DNA from: Caulobacter endophyticus
GTDB lineage: Bacteria; Pseudomonadota; Alphaproteobacteria; Caulobacterales; Caulobacteraceae
Direction: 5' to 3'
NCBI RefSeq assembly: GCF_029543245.1
Contig: NZ_JARQWV010000003.1
Span: 186,001-250,000, forward strand
DNA length: 64,000 nucleotides
The first letter of the stretch is position 1; the number at the start of each line of letters is the position of its first letter. This document shows positions 16,238 to 24,086 of the stretch, one piece after another. The translations under genes and the position numbers were made by a program. A model generated the notes under the pieces. That model worked only from the letters and a program-made list of their open reading frames with translations. It had not been told where the DNA came from and did no database searches.

Positions 16238-18673
16238 CTAGAAGCTGAAGTTCAGGCCGACCGAGACGGTGCGCGGCGCGCCGCGCGTGTAGCGCTGGGT
16301 GAATTCGTCCAGCATGCCGCCGATGTATTTCTCGCCCAGCAGGTTGGTGACGTTGAGCTGCAGGTCGACGGCGCGGCCGTTCTCCAGCGGCAGGCGGTAA
16401 CCCGCCGACAGGTCGACGATCGTGTAGGCCGGCAGGTAGAGGCTGGGCGTGTTGGGCGCGTCGCCGGCGGTCTTGCCGGTGTACTTGCCGCGCAGGCCGG
16501 CCCGGAAGTTGTCGCGGCTGTAGTCCAGGCCCAGCGACACCAGGGTCGAAGGCGCGCCGGGCACGTCATTGCCCTTGGCCACCGGCTTGACCGCGCCGGC
16601 GTTGGCCGTGCCGCCGGTGAAGCCCTCCTGGTAGACGGAGTCGTTCAGCGTCAGCGCCGCGCTGGCCGTGAAAGCGTCGGACAGCTCGTAGACCAGGCTG
16701 GCCTCGACGCCCTTGCTCTCGATGCCCTTGCCGGTATTGGCGTAGGCGCCCGAGGTGCCGGCCGTGTAGTTGATGCCGCCGTTGCTGCCGGTCGGCCCGC
16801 CGGTGATGAAGTCGGCCGAGTAGAAGGTGATCGCGTTCTTGTAGTCGATGTAATAGGCCGTCACCTGGGCCGAGAAACGGGGGCCGTGGAAACGCAGACC
16901 CGCCTCGAAGTCGTCGGCGACCGAGGACTTCAGCTTGCTGGTGTCGGTCTGGGTCTTCTCCAGCGCCCAGTCGCCCACCGCGCCGTAGTTCTGCGAGAAG
17001 CCGGCGAAGGCTTCCAGGCCGGGGTTGACCCGATAGAGCGCGCCCAGGCTGAACAGCACGTCGGAGTCGGCGTTCAGCGCGGTCTTCAGCGGCGCGGTCG
17101 ACTTGCCGTAGGCGTCCCAGCCCTCGGTCTGGCCTTCGATGTCGATCAGGTACTTCTGGATTCCGCCCGTCAGGGTCAGGTCGCCCAGGGTCCAGGTATC
17201 TTCCGCGTACAGCTTCCACTGGTCGGTGGTGAAGTGCTGCATGAAGTCGATCAGCTGCGGCGCCTTATAGTAGTCAGGGCCCTTGCGGACATCGACGATC
17301 TGCCGCCAGGCGCGGCCGAAGTCGCGGTCGAGCTTCTCGTACCAGACGCCCGCCTCGATCTTGTGCTGGCCGAAGGCGAACTTGCCCTTCGAGGTGAAGC
17401 CGTAGCGGTCGTGGCCATAGAGGCTGGTGCGGTAGGTCTGCAGCGGCGTGCACGAAGCCGAGACCGCGCCGCCGGCGCCGTAGCACAGTGACGAGGAGAT
17501 CCGGGTCCCGTCGACGTCGGTGTAGTCGACGCCCTGGACGACCGCCCGCTGGCCGCCCGAGGCGTCGGTCCAGCCATAATAGGCGCGCTTGCGGCTGGAG
17601 CCCGGGGCCGTGCCGCCGGCGATGGTGCGCACGCCGTTGGGGTCGATGGCGATCTGCTGGTACGGCGGGGCCCAGTCCCCCTGCCCTTTCTGGTGATGGT
17701 AGTAGGGCGCGACCTCGAACTGGATCGCGTCGCTGAAGGCGTAGTCGAACTTGACGTAGGCCAGGGTGTTCTTGCGGTGCGCCGACCAGGCATGGGCCCA
17801 GTTCTCGTTCACGCCGGCCGGCGTGCTGGTCCAGTTGGGCACGGAGGCGTCACCGGCCGTCGTGCCGTCGAGGAACGACCGCGAGGCCTCGATCAGCGGG
17901 TCGTCGACGGCGTCGTCATAGGAGGCCCGCGCGGTGATGGTCAGCTTGCCCAGCTCGGTGACTGACTTGGCTTCCGCGTGCCACTCGTCGAAGCCGCTGC
18001 CGTCGCTGCAGCCATAGACCCAGCGGCAGGCGGTAAAGCGGGCCAGGCCCACATAGGCGCGGGTGGTGTCGCCCAGCACGCGGCCGGTGTCGTAGACTCC
18101 GGCGTAGCGGCGGGCCTCGTTGTCGCCCAGGGTGACCGAGATCAGGCCGCCGGCCTCTTCCTTGGGATCGCGGGTAACATAGGCGATGGTGCCGCCCAGG
18201 GCCGAGGCCGAGGCCGAACCGACGCTGGTCGTGCCCTGGTCGATCTGGATGCGCGCGACGTTCTCGCTCATCAGGTACTTCTGGGCCGGCGCGCCGCCCA
18301 GATAGTACGAGGCGTTGTAGGCCGGCATGTCGTCGATGGTCTGGCCGATCTTCGACGAGCGCAGGTTGACGTCGAAGCCGCGGATGTTGACGCCGTAGGT
18401 CCAGGGATCGGCGTTGAAGGCGTCGGAGCCGCGGATGGCCACGCCCGGCACGTCCTGGATGGCGTTGATGATGTTCATGGCCGCCGGCTGGGCGGCGATG
18501 GCGTCAGCGGTGACGATGGCGTTGCCGCGGGCCACCGGCGCGGCGGTAACCACCACGGTGTCGACAGTGTCGACCGCATCGGCGGCGGGCTCTTCGGCCG
18601 CCCAAGCCTGGCCGGCGGTCAGCGCGATCGCGGCCGCGCCGCAGCTCAGCAGCGTCCTGAACTGGATCTTCAT
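16238..18673 (-). CDS. TonB-dependent outer membrane receptor of the phosphonate locus
   Basis: An 811-residue receptor. The signal peptide ends at WAAEE near residue 26; a TonB-box-like VDTVVVTAAP follows. The plug domain (about 45-165) contains MNIINAIQDVPGVAIRGSD and VNIRGFDVNLRSS, with a conserved ALGGTIAYVTRDP. The remaining ~640 residues form the 22-strand barrel, ending GLNFSF with a terminal Phe. Such receptors import large or scarce substrates using TonB-ExbBD energy. As first gene of the operon with the FAD oxidoreductase, phnX and DUF5690, and divergent from an AEP-type LysR gene, it is likely a phosphonate or phosphonate-conjugate receptor, which would be an unusual substrate for a TonB receptor. 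A Cys pair in the barrel (about residues 209 and 215) could form a disulfide. Confidence 0.88.
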   Translation of the reverse strand: MKIQFRTLLSCGAAAIALTAGQAWAAEEPAADAVDTVDTVVVTAAPVARGNAIVTADAIAAQPAAMNIINAIQDVPGVAIRGSDAFNADPWTYGVNIRGFDVNLRSSKIGQTIDDMPAYNASYYLGGAPAQKYLMSENVARIQIDQGTTSVGSASASALGGTIAYVTRDPKEEAGGLISVTLGDNEARRYAGVYDTGRVLGDTTRAYVGLARFTACRWVYGCSDGSGFDEWHAEAKSVTELGKLTITARASYDDAVDDPLIEASRSFLDGTTAGDASVPNWTSTPAGVNENWAHAWSAHRKNTLAYVKFDYAFSDAIQFEVAPYYHHQKGQGDWAPPYQQIAIDPNGVRTIAGGTAPGSSRKRAYYGWTDASGGQRAVVQGVDYTDVDGTRISSSLCYGAGGAVSASCTPLQTYRTSLYGHDRYGFTSKGKFAFGQHKIEAGVWYEKLDRDFGRAWRQIVDVRKGPDYYKAPQLIDFMQHFTTDQWKLYAEDTWTLGDLTLTGGIQKYLIDIEGQTEGWDAYGKSTAPLKTALNADSDVLFSLGALYRVNPGLEAFAGFSQNYGAVGDWALEKTQTDTSKLKSSVADDFEAGLRFHGPRFSAQVTAYYIDYKNAITFYSADFITGGPTGSNGGINYTAGTSGAYANTGKGIESKGVEASLVYELSDAFTASAALTLNDSVYQEGFTGGTANAGAVKPVAKGNDVPGAPSTLVSLGLDYSRDNFRAGLRGKYTGKTAGDAPNTPSLYLPAYTIVDLSAGYRLPLENGRAVDLQLNVTNLLGEKYIGGMLDEFTQRYTRGAPRTVSVGLNFSF

Positions 18674-18774
18674 CGGTGTCCCCTGGTCTCCGGTGAGCGG
18701 GGACGTCCTGCCGTCCCGGCGGCCGCTTCATGGGGCGCCGGGCGGCGGCGAGGCCAAGCGTTTGGTTGGATGGG

Positions 18775-18797
18775 GGGCATAGGTCGCGCCTATGCCC
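18775..18797. promoter_or_regulatory. LysR-type operator palindrome between divergent phosphonate genes
   Basis: GGGCATAGG (18775-18783) and CCTATGCCC (18789-18797) are exact reverse complements with a 5-base spacer. The centre reads ATA-N9-TAT, containing the T-N11-A spacing typical of LysR-type regulator boxes. The right half plus spacer, CGCGCCTATG, recurs as a direct repeat at 18840-18849, 55 bases away, which fits the usual recognition-site plus activation-site layout. It lies 102 bases from the receptor start and 66 bases from the LysR start. Confidence 0.65.
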
Positions 18798-18862
18798 GCC
18801 GTTCGTGACGTTTCGAACCGTCGCGCCGTCGTCACATCCCGCGCCTATGGAAACCCTCCGCC

Positions 18863-19753
18863 ATGGCCGCCAACTACCAGCATCTGCGCGCCTTCCACGC
18901 GATCGCGCTCGAAGGCAGCGTCACCCAGGCCGCACGCCGCCTGAACGTCGCCCAGCCCACGCTTTCCCAACAGCTGAAGGCCCTGGAAGAACGCCATGGC
19001 GTGGGCCTGTTCGAAAGCCGCCGCTCGCCGCTGAAGCTGACCAGCGCGGGCCGCGATCTCTTCGCCCTGACCGAGCGGCTGTTCTCGGCCGCCGCCGATG
19101 TCGACGACATGCTGGGCGAAGCGGTCAGCCTGAACGGCGGATCCTTGCGCATCGGCGGCGACTGTCCGCCCCAGGTGGCCCGGGTGGTGGCGCGCTTTCG
19201 CGCCCGCAATCCCGGCGCCCACGTGCAGGTGCGCATGGGCAACGCCCGCGAGACGATCCGCTGGCTCAGCGCGGCCGAGATCGACGTGGCCATCGCCAGC
19301 GACCCGCCCGCCGACGGCCAGTTCATCTATGACCCGCTCTACACCGATCATCTCGCCGTCGCCCTGCCGGTCGGCCATCCGCTGGCTGCGCTGGAGACGA
19401 CGCCGATCCAGAGCCTGGCCGGCGAGACCCTGCTGATCCGCGAGCCCCAGTCCAAGACCCGCGCCTTCACCGAGCAGGCCCTGGGCGCCGCCGAGGTCGA
19501 GGTGTGCGAGACACTCGAGTTGCAGAGCCGGGAAACCATCCGCGAAGCCGTGGCCCTGGGCCTGGGCGTCAGCGTCTTCTTCTCCTCGGAGTGCCCGCCC
19601 GACCCCCGCATCGCCTACCGCACGCTTTCGGGACAGGTCCGCGAGCAGCCGCTGCGCGGTTATCTGGTCTGCCAGCAGGATCGCCGACGCAGCGCACTCA
19701 TTCGAGCCCTGCGCGCCATAGCCAGCGAACTCTCGGATGCAGGCGTCGGCTAG
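18863..19753 (+). CDS. LysR-family regulator of phosphonate catabolism (TIGR03339-like)
   Basis: A 296-residue LysR regulator. Residues 1-65 hold the winged helix-turn-helix: YQHLRAFHAIALEGSVTQAARRLNVAQPTLSQQL, followed by the usual linker helix. The effector domain begins LRIGGDCPPQVARVVARF near residue 95 and includes the typical GLGVSVFFSSE turn. The sequence resembles the LysR subgroup linked to aminoethylphosphonate catabolism. Its start lies 189 bases from the divergent TonB receptor gene, with a perfect T-N11-A palindrome between them. By family rule it should activate the receptor-oxidoreductase-phnX-DUF5690 operon when the phosphonate or a degradation intermediate binds, and repress its own gene. 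The inducer is not known. Confidence 0.92.
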   Translation: MAANYQHLRAFHAIALEGSVTQAARRLNVAQPTLSQQLKALEERHGVGLFESRRSPLKLTSAGRDLFALTERLFSAAADVDDMLGEAVSLNGGSLRIGGDCPPQVARVVARFRARNPGAHVQVRMGNARETIRWLSAAEIDVAIASDPPADGQFIYDPLYTDHLAVALPVGHPLAALETTPIQSLAGETLLIREPQSKTRAFTEQALGAAEVEVCETLELQSRETIREAVALGLGVSVFFSSECPPDPRIAYRTLSGQVREQPLRGYLVCQQDRRRSALIRALRAIASELSDAGVG

Positions 19754-19866
19754 CGCCCCCTACTGATGAAGAGGTCCGGCGCACGCCTGGATGCGCATGC
19801 ATCTATGGATTGCTTGCTGCTCGTGGGCCTGGCGCTGCACGGCGCCCACGAATCCAAGCGCAGGCT

Positions 19867-19943
19867 TGGCGCGCCCTGCAGGATTCGAACCTGCGACCGT
19901 TCGCTTAGAAGGCGAATGCTCTATCCAACTGAGCTAAGGGCGC
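19867..19943 (-). tRNA. tRNA-Arg (TCT)
   Basis: The minus strand folds as a 77-base tRNA with genome-encoded CCA. The acceptor stem pairs GCGCCCT with AGGGCGC, the discriminator is G, and the anticodon stem TTCGC/GCGAA carries the loop CTTCTAA with anticodon TCT. The T arm is GCAGG-TTCGAAT-CCTGC. It decodes AGA and AGG, rare codons in this high-GC genome. Confidence 0.96.
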
Positions 19944-19971
19944 GCGTCGCCGGCCTAGCCGTTTGGACCCG

Positions 19972-20277
19972 TCAGTGGGTCCAGGGCTGCTTGCGGTTGG
20001 TCGCGAAGTTGTCGGCGTAGGCCTTGATGATGCGCTTGGGAACCTTGGGCTCGAACAGCTGGAACGAGATCTCGTGCCGCTGGGCGTAGCCGATGGCTTC
20101 ATCGCGGGTTTCGAAGGTGAGGCGCACCTGACCGTTCATGTCGCTCGACTGGGTCCAGCCCATCAGCGGATCAGGCTTGCGGGCCGAGGCGGGTTCGAAC
20201 TCCAGCACCCAGTCCTTGGTCTTGGCCTTGCCCGACTGCATGGCGTTCTTGGCGGGACGATAGATGCGGGCGAGCAT
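19972..20277 (-). CDS. NDUFS4-like accessory subunit of respiratory complex I
   Basis: A 101-residue protein beginning MLARIYRPAKNAMQSG, the hallmark start of the ETC complex I subunit conserved region (NDUFS4 family). Further matches are WVLEFEPASARKPDPLMGWTQSSDM, shared in halves with the mitochondrial 18-kDa subunit, and AYADNFATNRKQPWTH at the end. In alphaproteobacteria this subunit binds the peripheral arm near the NADH module and stabilises it. The start has GGAGAGG upstream; codons reaching 20346 overlap the tRNA-Pro gene. It lies alone between tRNA-Arg and tRNA-Pro, away from the nuo operon, as is usual in this group. Confidence 0.93.
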   Translation of the reverse strand: MLARIYRPAKNAMQSGKAKTKDWVLEFEPASARKPDPLMGWTQSSDMNGQVRLTFETRDEAIGYAQRHEISFQLFEPKVPKRIIKAYADNFATNRKQPWTH

Positions 20278-20302
20278 GGGCCTCTCCAAACGGCTCTGCT
20301 GA

Positions 20303-20379
20303 TGGTCGGAGCGGCAGGATTTGAACCTGCGACCCTCTGCTCCCAAAACAGATGCGCTACCAGGCTGCGCTACGCTCCG
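20303..20379 (-). tRNA. tRNA-Pro (TGG)
   Basis: A 77-base minus-strand tRNA with encoded CCA. The acceptor stem pairs CGGAGCG with CGCTCCG; the D-arm is GCGC...GCGC; the anticodon stem TCTGT/GCAGA carries the loop TTTGGGA, giving anticodon TGG. The T arm is GCAGG-TTCAAAT-CCTGC. It reads CCA/CCG-type proline codons. It lies 25 bases upstream of the NDUFS4-like gene on the same strand. Confidence 0.96.
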
Positions 20380-20456
20380 GACATCAGCAAGGGGTTGCTC
20401 CTACTCGGCTTTGGGGTCGAAACGCAAGCCTGCGCGGCCGGGTTTTTCGATGCGGT

Positions 20457-20939
20457 TCAGCCCTTGGGGAAGATGCGGTGACGCACGCGGTCGCCAGGCA
20501 GCACACCCAACTGGGCCGCCCTGCCCCCGGCGATCTCCAGCACGCCCAGAACCGGCCCGCCTGACGGAAGCGGCATCTCGTCATGCGGACGGGCGTTGCG
20601 AACCATCGACAGGATCCTTCCGTCCGGCCCGATATAGAGAATATCGAGCGGGATCAGGGTGTTCTTCATCCAGAAGGCCGCGCGCCGCGGCTTGCCGTAG
20701 ACGAACAGCATGCCGCGATCGGGCGCCAGCGACTTGCGGAACATCAACCCCTTGCGCTGCTCGGCCTCGGTGGCGGCGATCTCGACCTGGAATCGGACGA
20801 CGCCGCGCCCCGTAACGAGCTCCAGCGGCTCAAGACGCGGGCCAGCCGCGAGGGCCGTCCCCGGAAGGCCGAAGGCCGGAACGGCGCCCGCCAGCAGCCG
20901 CAGCGCGTCGCGCCGACGCGGATCGTCGAGAAGGGCCAA
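20457..20939 (-). CDS. Exported DUF192 family protein
   Basis: A 160-residue protein. The N terminus has RRRDALRLLAG followed by a hydrophobic segment to ALAA (about residue 32), suggesting Tat or Sec export. The remaining ~120 residues form a DUF192 domain: TEAEQRKGLMFRKSLAPDRGMLF, then FWMKNTLIPLDILYI and VLEIAGGRAAQLGVLPGD. The longer stretches are split here only to show the two family hallmarks, RxxGLM(F/Y)R and FWMKNT. The domain is common in bacteria and archaea, but I know of no firm function. The start appears to be TTG with GAGG about 6 bases upstream; no ATG fits before the signal sequence. It stands alone between tRNA-Pro and the cold-shock gene. Confidence 0.85.
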   Translation of the reverse strand: MALLDDPRRRDALRLLAGAVPAFGLPGTALAAGPRLEPLELVTGRGVVRFQVEIAATEAEQRKGLMFRKSLAPDRGMLFVYGKPRRAAFWMKNTLIPLDILYIGPDGRILSMVRNARPHDEMPLPSGGPVLGVLEIAGGRAAQLGVLPGDRVRHRIFPKG

Positions 20940-21019
20940 GAACGCCTCGCCGGAACGGTGAAAACGGAAAGAACCCTACCCGCCCCTCGCCGCCCGGAAA
21001 AGCCGCCTCCCAAACCCTC

Positions 21020-21610
21020 TCAGGCGGCGGTGATCTCGGCGACGACCAGGCCCTTGGGCCCCTGGGCGAAACGGACCATCACGTCGTCGCCCGGCTGGAG
21101 GTCTTCCAGCCCGCCGCGACGCAGGGTCTCGATATGCACGAAGATGTCGCCGGGCGCCTCGTCGCGGACGACGAAGCCATAGCCCTTGGTGCGATTGAAC
21201 CACTTGACCTTGGCTCGTTCGGGCGGACCGGCGGGAGCCAGCGACTGGCGTGCGGCGCCGCCGAAACCACGCAGGCCGTCGCGGCGCGGCGCAGCCTCGT
21301 CGAAGGTGCGGCGGGGACGCTCCAAGGGCGCCGGCGCTGAGGTCTCGTCGAGATCGACGACCTCGCTGACCTGCCAGCCCTTGGGCCGCTTGACCACGTC
21401 GCAGACGATGGCCGAGCCCTCGAGCGCCGACTCGCGACCGCAGTTGCGCAGGGAGGTGACGTGCAGCAGGACGTCTTTCAGGCCCGTCTGGCCGGGATCG
21501 TCTGGAACAATGAAGCCGTAACCCTTGCCGACGTCGAACCATTTGACGCGGCCGCTGATACGCACGAGGTCCTCGTGCGCGCCCGATGCATCCAAGTCGT
21601 AACCAGACAT
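21020..21610 (-). CDS. Cold-shock protein with two CSD domains (CspC/CspD-like)
   Basis: A 196-residue RNA/ssDNA-binding protein with two cold-shock domains joined by a ~45-residue linker. The first (about 16-80) has [17 protein letters not shown] and DVLLHVTSL; the second (about 125-195) has [17 protein letters not shown] and [13 protein letters not shown]. These carry the RNP1 (KGYGF) and RNP2 (the VFVH type) motifs. Two-domain proteins of this sort are typical of Caulobacter, where they act as stationary-phase or stress nucleic-acid chaperones. The ATG at 21610 has a strong GAGGGGCGGA site; the extra upstream codons to 21700 are leader. The linker is proline/arginine rich and probably flexible. 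Confidence 0.9.
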   Translation of the reverse strand: MSGYDLDASGAHEDLVRISGRVKWFDVGKGYGFIVPDDPGQTGLKDVLLHVTSLRNCGRESALEGSAIVCDVVKRPKGWQVSEVVDLDETSAPAPLERPRRTFDEAAPRRDGLRGFGGAARQSLAPAGPPERAKVKWFNRTKGYGFVVRDEAPGDIFVHIETLRRGGLEDLQPGDDVMVRFAQGPKGLVVAEITAA

Positions 21611-21721
21611 TCCGCCCCTCTGGCTCGCCCAAACAGCCCAAAGGAGCGAGCGCCACAAGAATAACACTGTTCTCGGGGAGGGATGGCCGTCAATGGCCAA
21701 ATGATGCGAAGTGCGCGCAAT

Positions 21722-21750
21722 ACGAAAGGCGCGACGTTTAGTCGCGCCTT
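21722..21750 (-). terminator. Rho-independent terminator of the tandem tRNA-Glu unit
   Basis: AAGGCGCGAC (21726-21735) and GTCGCGCCTT (21741-21750) pair perfectly around a 5-base loop. On the minus strand the hairpin is followed by TTTCGTATT. It lies 33 bases beyond the 3' end of the second tRNA-Glu in transcription order. Confidence 0.75.
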
Positions 21751-21783
21751 CTGTGTCGTATGGGAAACTCTGAACTCTGCGGT

Positions 21784-21858
21784 TGGCAGTCCCTAGGGGA
21801 GTCGAACCCCTCTCTCCAGATTGAAAATCTGGCGTCCTAACCGATAGACGAAGGGACC
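21784..21858 (-). tRNA. tRNA-Glu (TTC), copy 2 of a tandem pair
   Basis: A 75-base minus-strand tRNA with encoded CCA. Acceptor GGTCCCT pairs with AGGGACT (first pair G-U); the anticodon stem CCAGA/TCTGG carries loop TTTTCAA with anticodon TTC; the T arm is GAGGGG-TTCGACT-CCCCT type. It is identical in sequence to the copy at 21916-21990 and is the downstream member of the pair, followed by a hairpin terminator. Confidence 0.96.
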
Positions 21859-21915
21859 ACTAAGCTTCACAGAAGCAAGGTAATCCGCAGTAGTTCAAAG
21901 TAGACGCCTCGCGAC

Positions 21916-21990
21916 TGGCAGTCCCTAGGGGAGTCGAACCCCTCTCTCCAGATTGAAAATCTGGCGTCCTAACCGATAGACGAAGGGACC
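21916..21990 (-). tRNA. tRNA-Glu (TTC), copy 1 of a tandem pair
   Basis: Identical 75-base tRNA to the neighbour at 21784-21858, with anticodon TTC and encoded CCA. The 57-base spacer between the copies is unrelated to the flanks, so they are probably processed from one precursor transcribed on the minus strand. It lies 69 bases downstream of recJ. Charged tRNA-Glu is used only for translation here, because heme precursor synthesis uses ALA synthase (hemA at 54336). Confidence 0.96.
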
Positions 21991-22059
21991 GCGTCGCCGC
22001 GAGGAGCCGGGGATATACAAAGGCTCCCCGGAGAGCGCAAGCGGTCAGATGCGATTTTT

Positions 22060-23880
22060 TTAATCCGTCCACATGCGCGGGTCGGCCGCGTCCTCGATCT
22101 CGAGCTGAACCCCTTCCCGGCCCATGTAATCATCGGGTTTCAGGCGGCCGACGACGTGCAGCGCGCCGCCTCCGGCCAGCAGGCGACGACCAAGATCGGT
22201 CTCCGCCGAGCGCCAGGACACGGCCTTGATGCGGTCGCCGGTGGGGCCGACCAGGTCGACTCGCACGTGCCCACCGCGCAACGCCATCACCCGTTCGGGG
22301 CGCACGCCGGCCAGGGCGAAGGTCGGCTCGACATTGCCGGGCCCGAACGGGGCCATCTGCTGAAACTCGCTCCAGAGGCCGCGATTGGCGGCGCGCGGCT
22401 GCACCAGGGCGTCGATCTCGACCGACTCGGCCCCCACCGCCTCCATCTCGCCGGCCAGGGCCTCCTCCAGGAAGGCGCGCAGCTCGGGAATCGAATCCGG
22501 CCGCACCGTCAGTCCCGCCGCCATGGCGTGGCCGCCGCCGGCCATCAGCATGCCCGCCTCGAAAGCCGCCTGCACGGCCCGGCCGAGATTCACGCCGGGC
22601 TGCGAGCGGCCTGAGCCCTTGGCGATTCCCGCCGCCCGGTCGATGCCGATCACCAGGGTGGGCTTGCGATAGCGCTCGCGCAGACGGCTGGCGACGATGC
22701 CGACCACGCCCGGATGCCAGTCCTCGCCAGCCACGACGATCACCGGCGCTTCGGGGTTGAAGTTGCTGCTGCGCTCGAGAATCGCCACTGCCTCCTCGAC
22801 CACGGCGGCCTCGACGGCCTTGCGCTCGGTGTTGAGGGCGTCGAGCTCCTCGGCCAGAGCCCGAGCCTCGATCGGATCGTCCGTCGAGAGCAGGCGTGCG
22901 CCGAGATCGGAACGGCCGATGCGGCCGCCGGCGTTGATTCGCGGTCCCAGGATGAAGCCGGCGTGGAAGACGCTAGCTGCCCCCTGCCCCTTGGCGACGT
23001 CCAGCAGGGCCTTCAGGCCCGGATTGGCCCAGTTGGACATCACCCGCAGGCCAGTGGCCGTCAGCGAGCGGTTGAAGCCGACCAGCTGGGTGACGTCGCA
23101 GACCTCGCCCAGAGCGGTCAGATCCAGCCACTGGCGTAGATCGGGCTCGGGGCGATCCTCGCTGAACAGGCCGCGCTTGCGGGCCTCGCGGTTGAGGGCC
23201 ACCAGCAGGATGAAGGTGACGCCGGCCGCGGCCAGCACCCCCTGCCCGCTCTGGCAGCCCGGCCGGTTAGGATTGACCACGGCGGCGGCCGCCGGCGGGT
23301 CCTCGCGCATCAGGTGGTGGTCGATGACCACGACCTCCAGGCCGATCGTGGCGGCGCTGGCGAGGGCGTCGTAGGCGGCCGCCCCGCAGTCGAGGGTGAC
23401 GACGAGTTCGGCGCCCGAGTCGCGAATGGTCTTGAAGGCGGCGGGGCTGGGCCCGTAGCCCTCCTTCAGGCGATCGGGAATGTAGATCGGCAGCTCGACG
23501 CCCATGTGCCGGAACCAGCGGACCAGCTGGGCGGCGCTGGTGGCGCCGTCGACGTCATAGTCGGCGAACACCATGGTCGGCCGCCCCTGCTCCAGGGCGT
23601 CGATCAGAATCTCGGCGGCCCGATCCATGTCGGTGAAGCTGGACGGATCGGGAAACAGCGACTTCAGGGTCGGTTGCAGATAGTCGCGGGCGCCGTCCAG
23701 CCCGATCCCCCGGGCCGCCAGCGCGCGGGCCAAGGGCTCGGACAGGCCGTGCAGGCGAGCGATGTCGCGGGCGATCGAGGCGTCTGCGGCGCGCTCGCGC
23801 CAGGCGCGTCCGGACAGCGAGCGCTCGACGCCCAGGAAGGCCTCGGCGGCGGCGGGTACGGCGTGACCGTCGGCGGCCAT
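22060..23880 (-). CDS. recJ: Single-stranded-DNA-specific exonuclease RecJ
   Basis: A 606-residue 5'-3' ssDNA exonuclease of the DHH superfamily, used in RecFOR recombination, base excision and mismatch repair. The catalytic DHH domain (about 75-290) shows FADYDVDGATSAAQL (motif I), TLDCGA (motif II) and VVIDHHLM (motif III, DHH). The DHHA1 domain (about 360-470) includes EDWHPGVVGIVASRL and GSGRSQPGVNLG and the motif GGGHAMAAGL. The C-terminal OB-like part begins near 480 with ALVQPRAANRGLW. Length fits alphaproteobacterial RecJ. The start ATG has only a weak Shine-Dalgarno. A 206-base gap separates it from the divergent membrane protein gene, and it transcribes toward the tRNA-Glu pair. Confidence 0.95.
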   Translation of the reverse strand: MAADGHAVPAAAEAFLGVERSLSGRAWRERAADASIARDIARLHGLSEPLARALAARGIGLDGARDYLQPTLKSLFPDPSSFTDMDRAAEILIDALEQGRPTMVFADYDVDGATSAAQLVRWFRHMGVELPIYIPDRLKEGYGPSPAAFKTIRDSGAELVVTLDCGAAAYDALASAATIGLEVVVIDHHLMREDPPAAAAVVNPNRPGCQSGQGVLAAAGVTFILLVALNREARKRGLFSEDRPEPDLRQWLDLTALGEVCDVTQLVGFNRSLTATGLRVMSNWANPGLKALLDVAKGQGAASVFHAGFILGPRINAGGRIGRSDLGARLLSTDDPIEARALAEELDALNTERKAVEAAVVEEAVAILERSSNFNPEAPVIVVAGEDWHPGVVGIVASRLRERYRKPTLVIGIDRAAGIAKGSGRSQPGVNLGRAVQAAFEAGMLMAGGGHAMAAGLTVRPDSIPELRAFLEEALAGEMEAVGAESVEIDALVQPRAANRGLWSEFQQMAPFGPGNVEPTFALAGVRPERVMALRGGHVRVDLVGPTGDRIKAVSWRSAETDLGRRLLAGGGALHVVGRLKPDDYMGREGVQLEIEDAADPRMWTD

Positions 23881-24086
23881 GGGCTAAACCAGCCTGAAAT
23901 CAGCGTCTTGGGGCATGGGACGACCCTATCGCCTTTACGGGATTCGATCCATGACACGCCGCTGCGGCGAAAACGGACGTGCGGCCTGATCGTGTGGCGG
24001 CGAGTTCGCTCGCGAGAGACGCCAGAGGCGACGCCAGGACTACCTTCAACGCCCTATAGAGACAGCGAATCGGACGGAGCGCCCTC

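Noticed and set aside
19822..19850. Stem CGTGGGC/GCCCACG as a tRNA-Arg terminator
   Set aside because: The loop is long and there is no T-run on the minus strand; pairing may be incidental.
19867..21990. tRNA genes as integration sites of a genomic island
   Set aside because: No integrase, direct repeats of tRNA 3' ends or composition shift is seen near any of the tRNAs.
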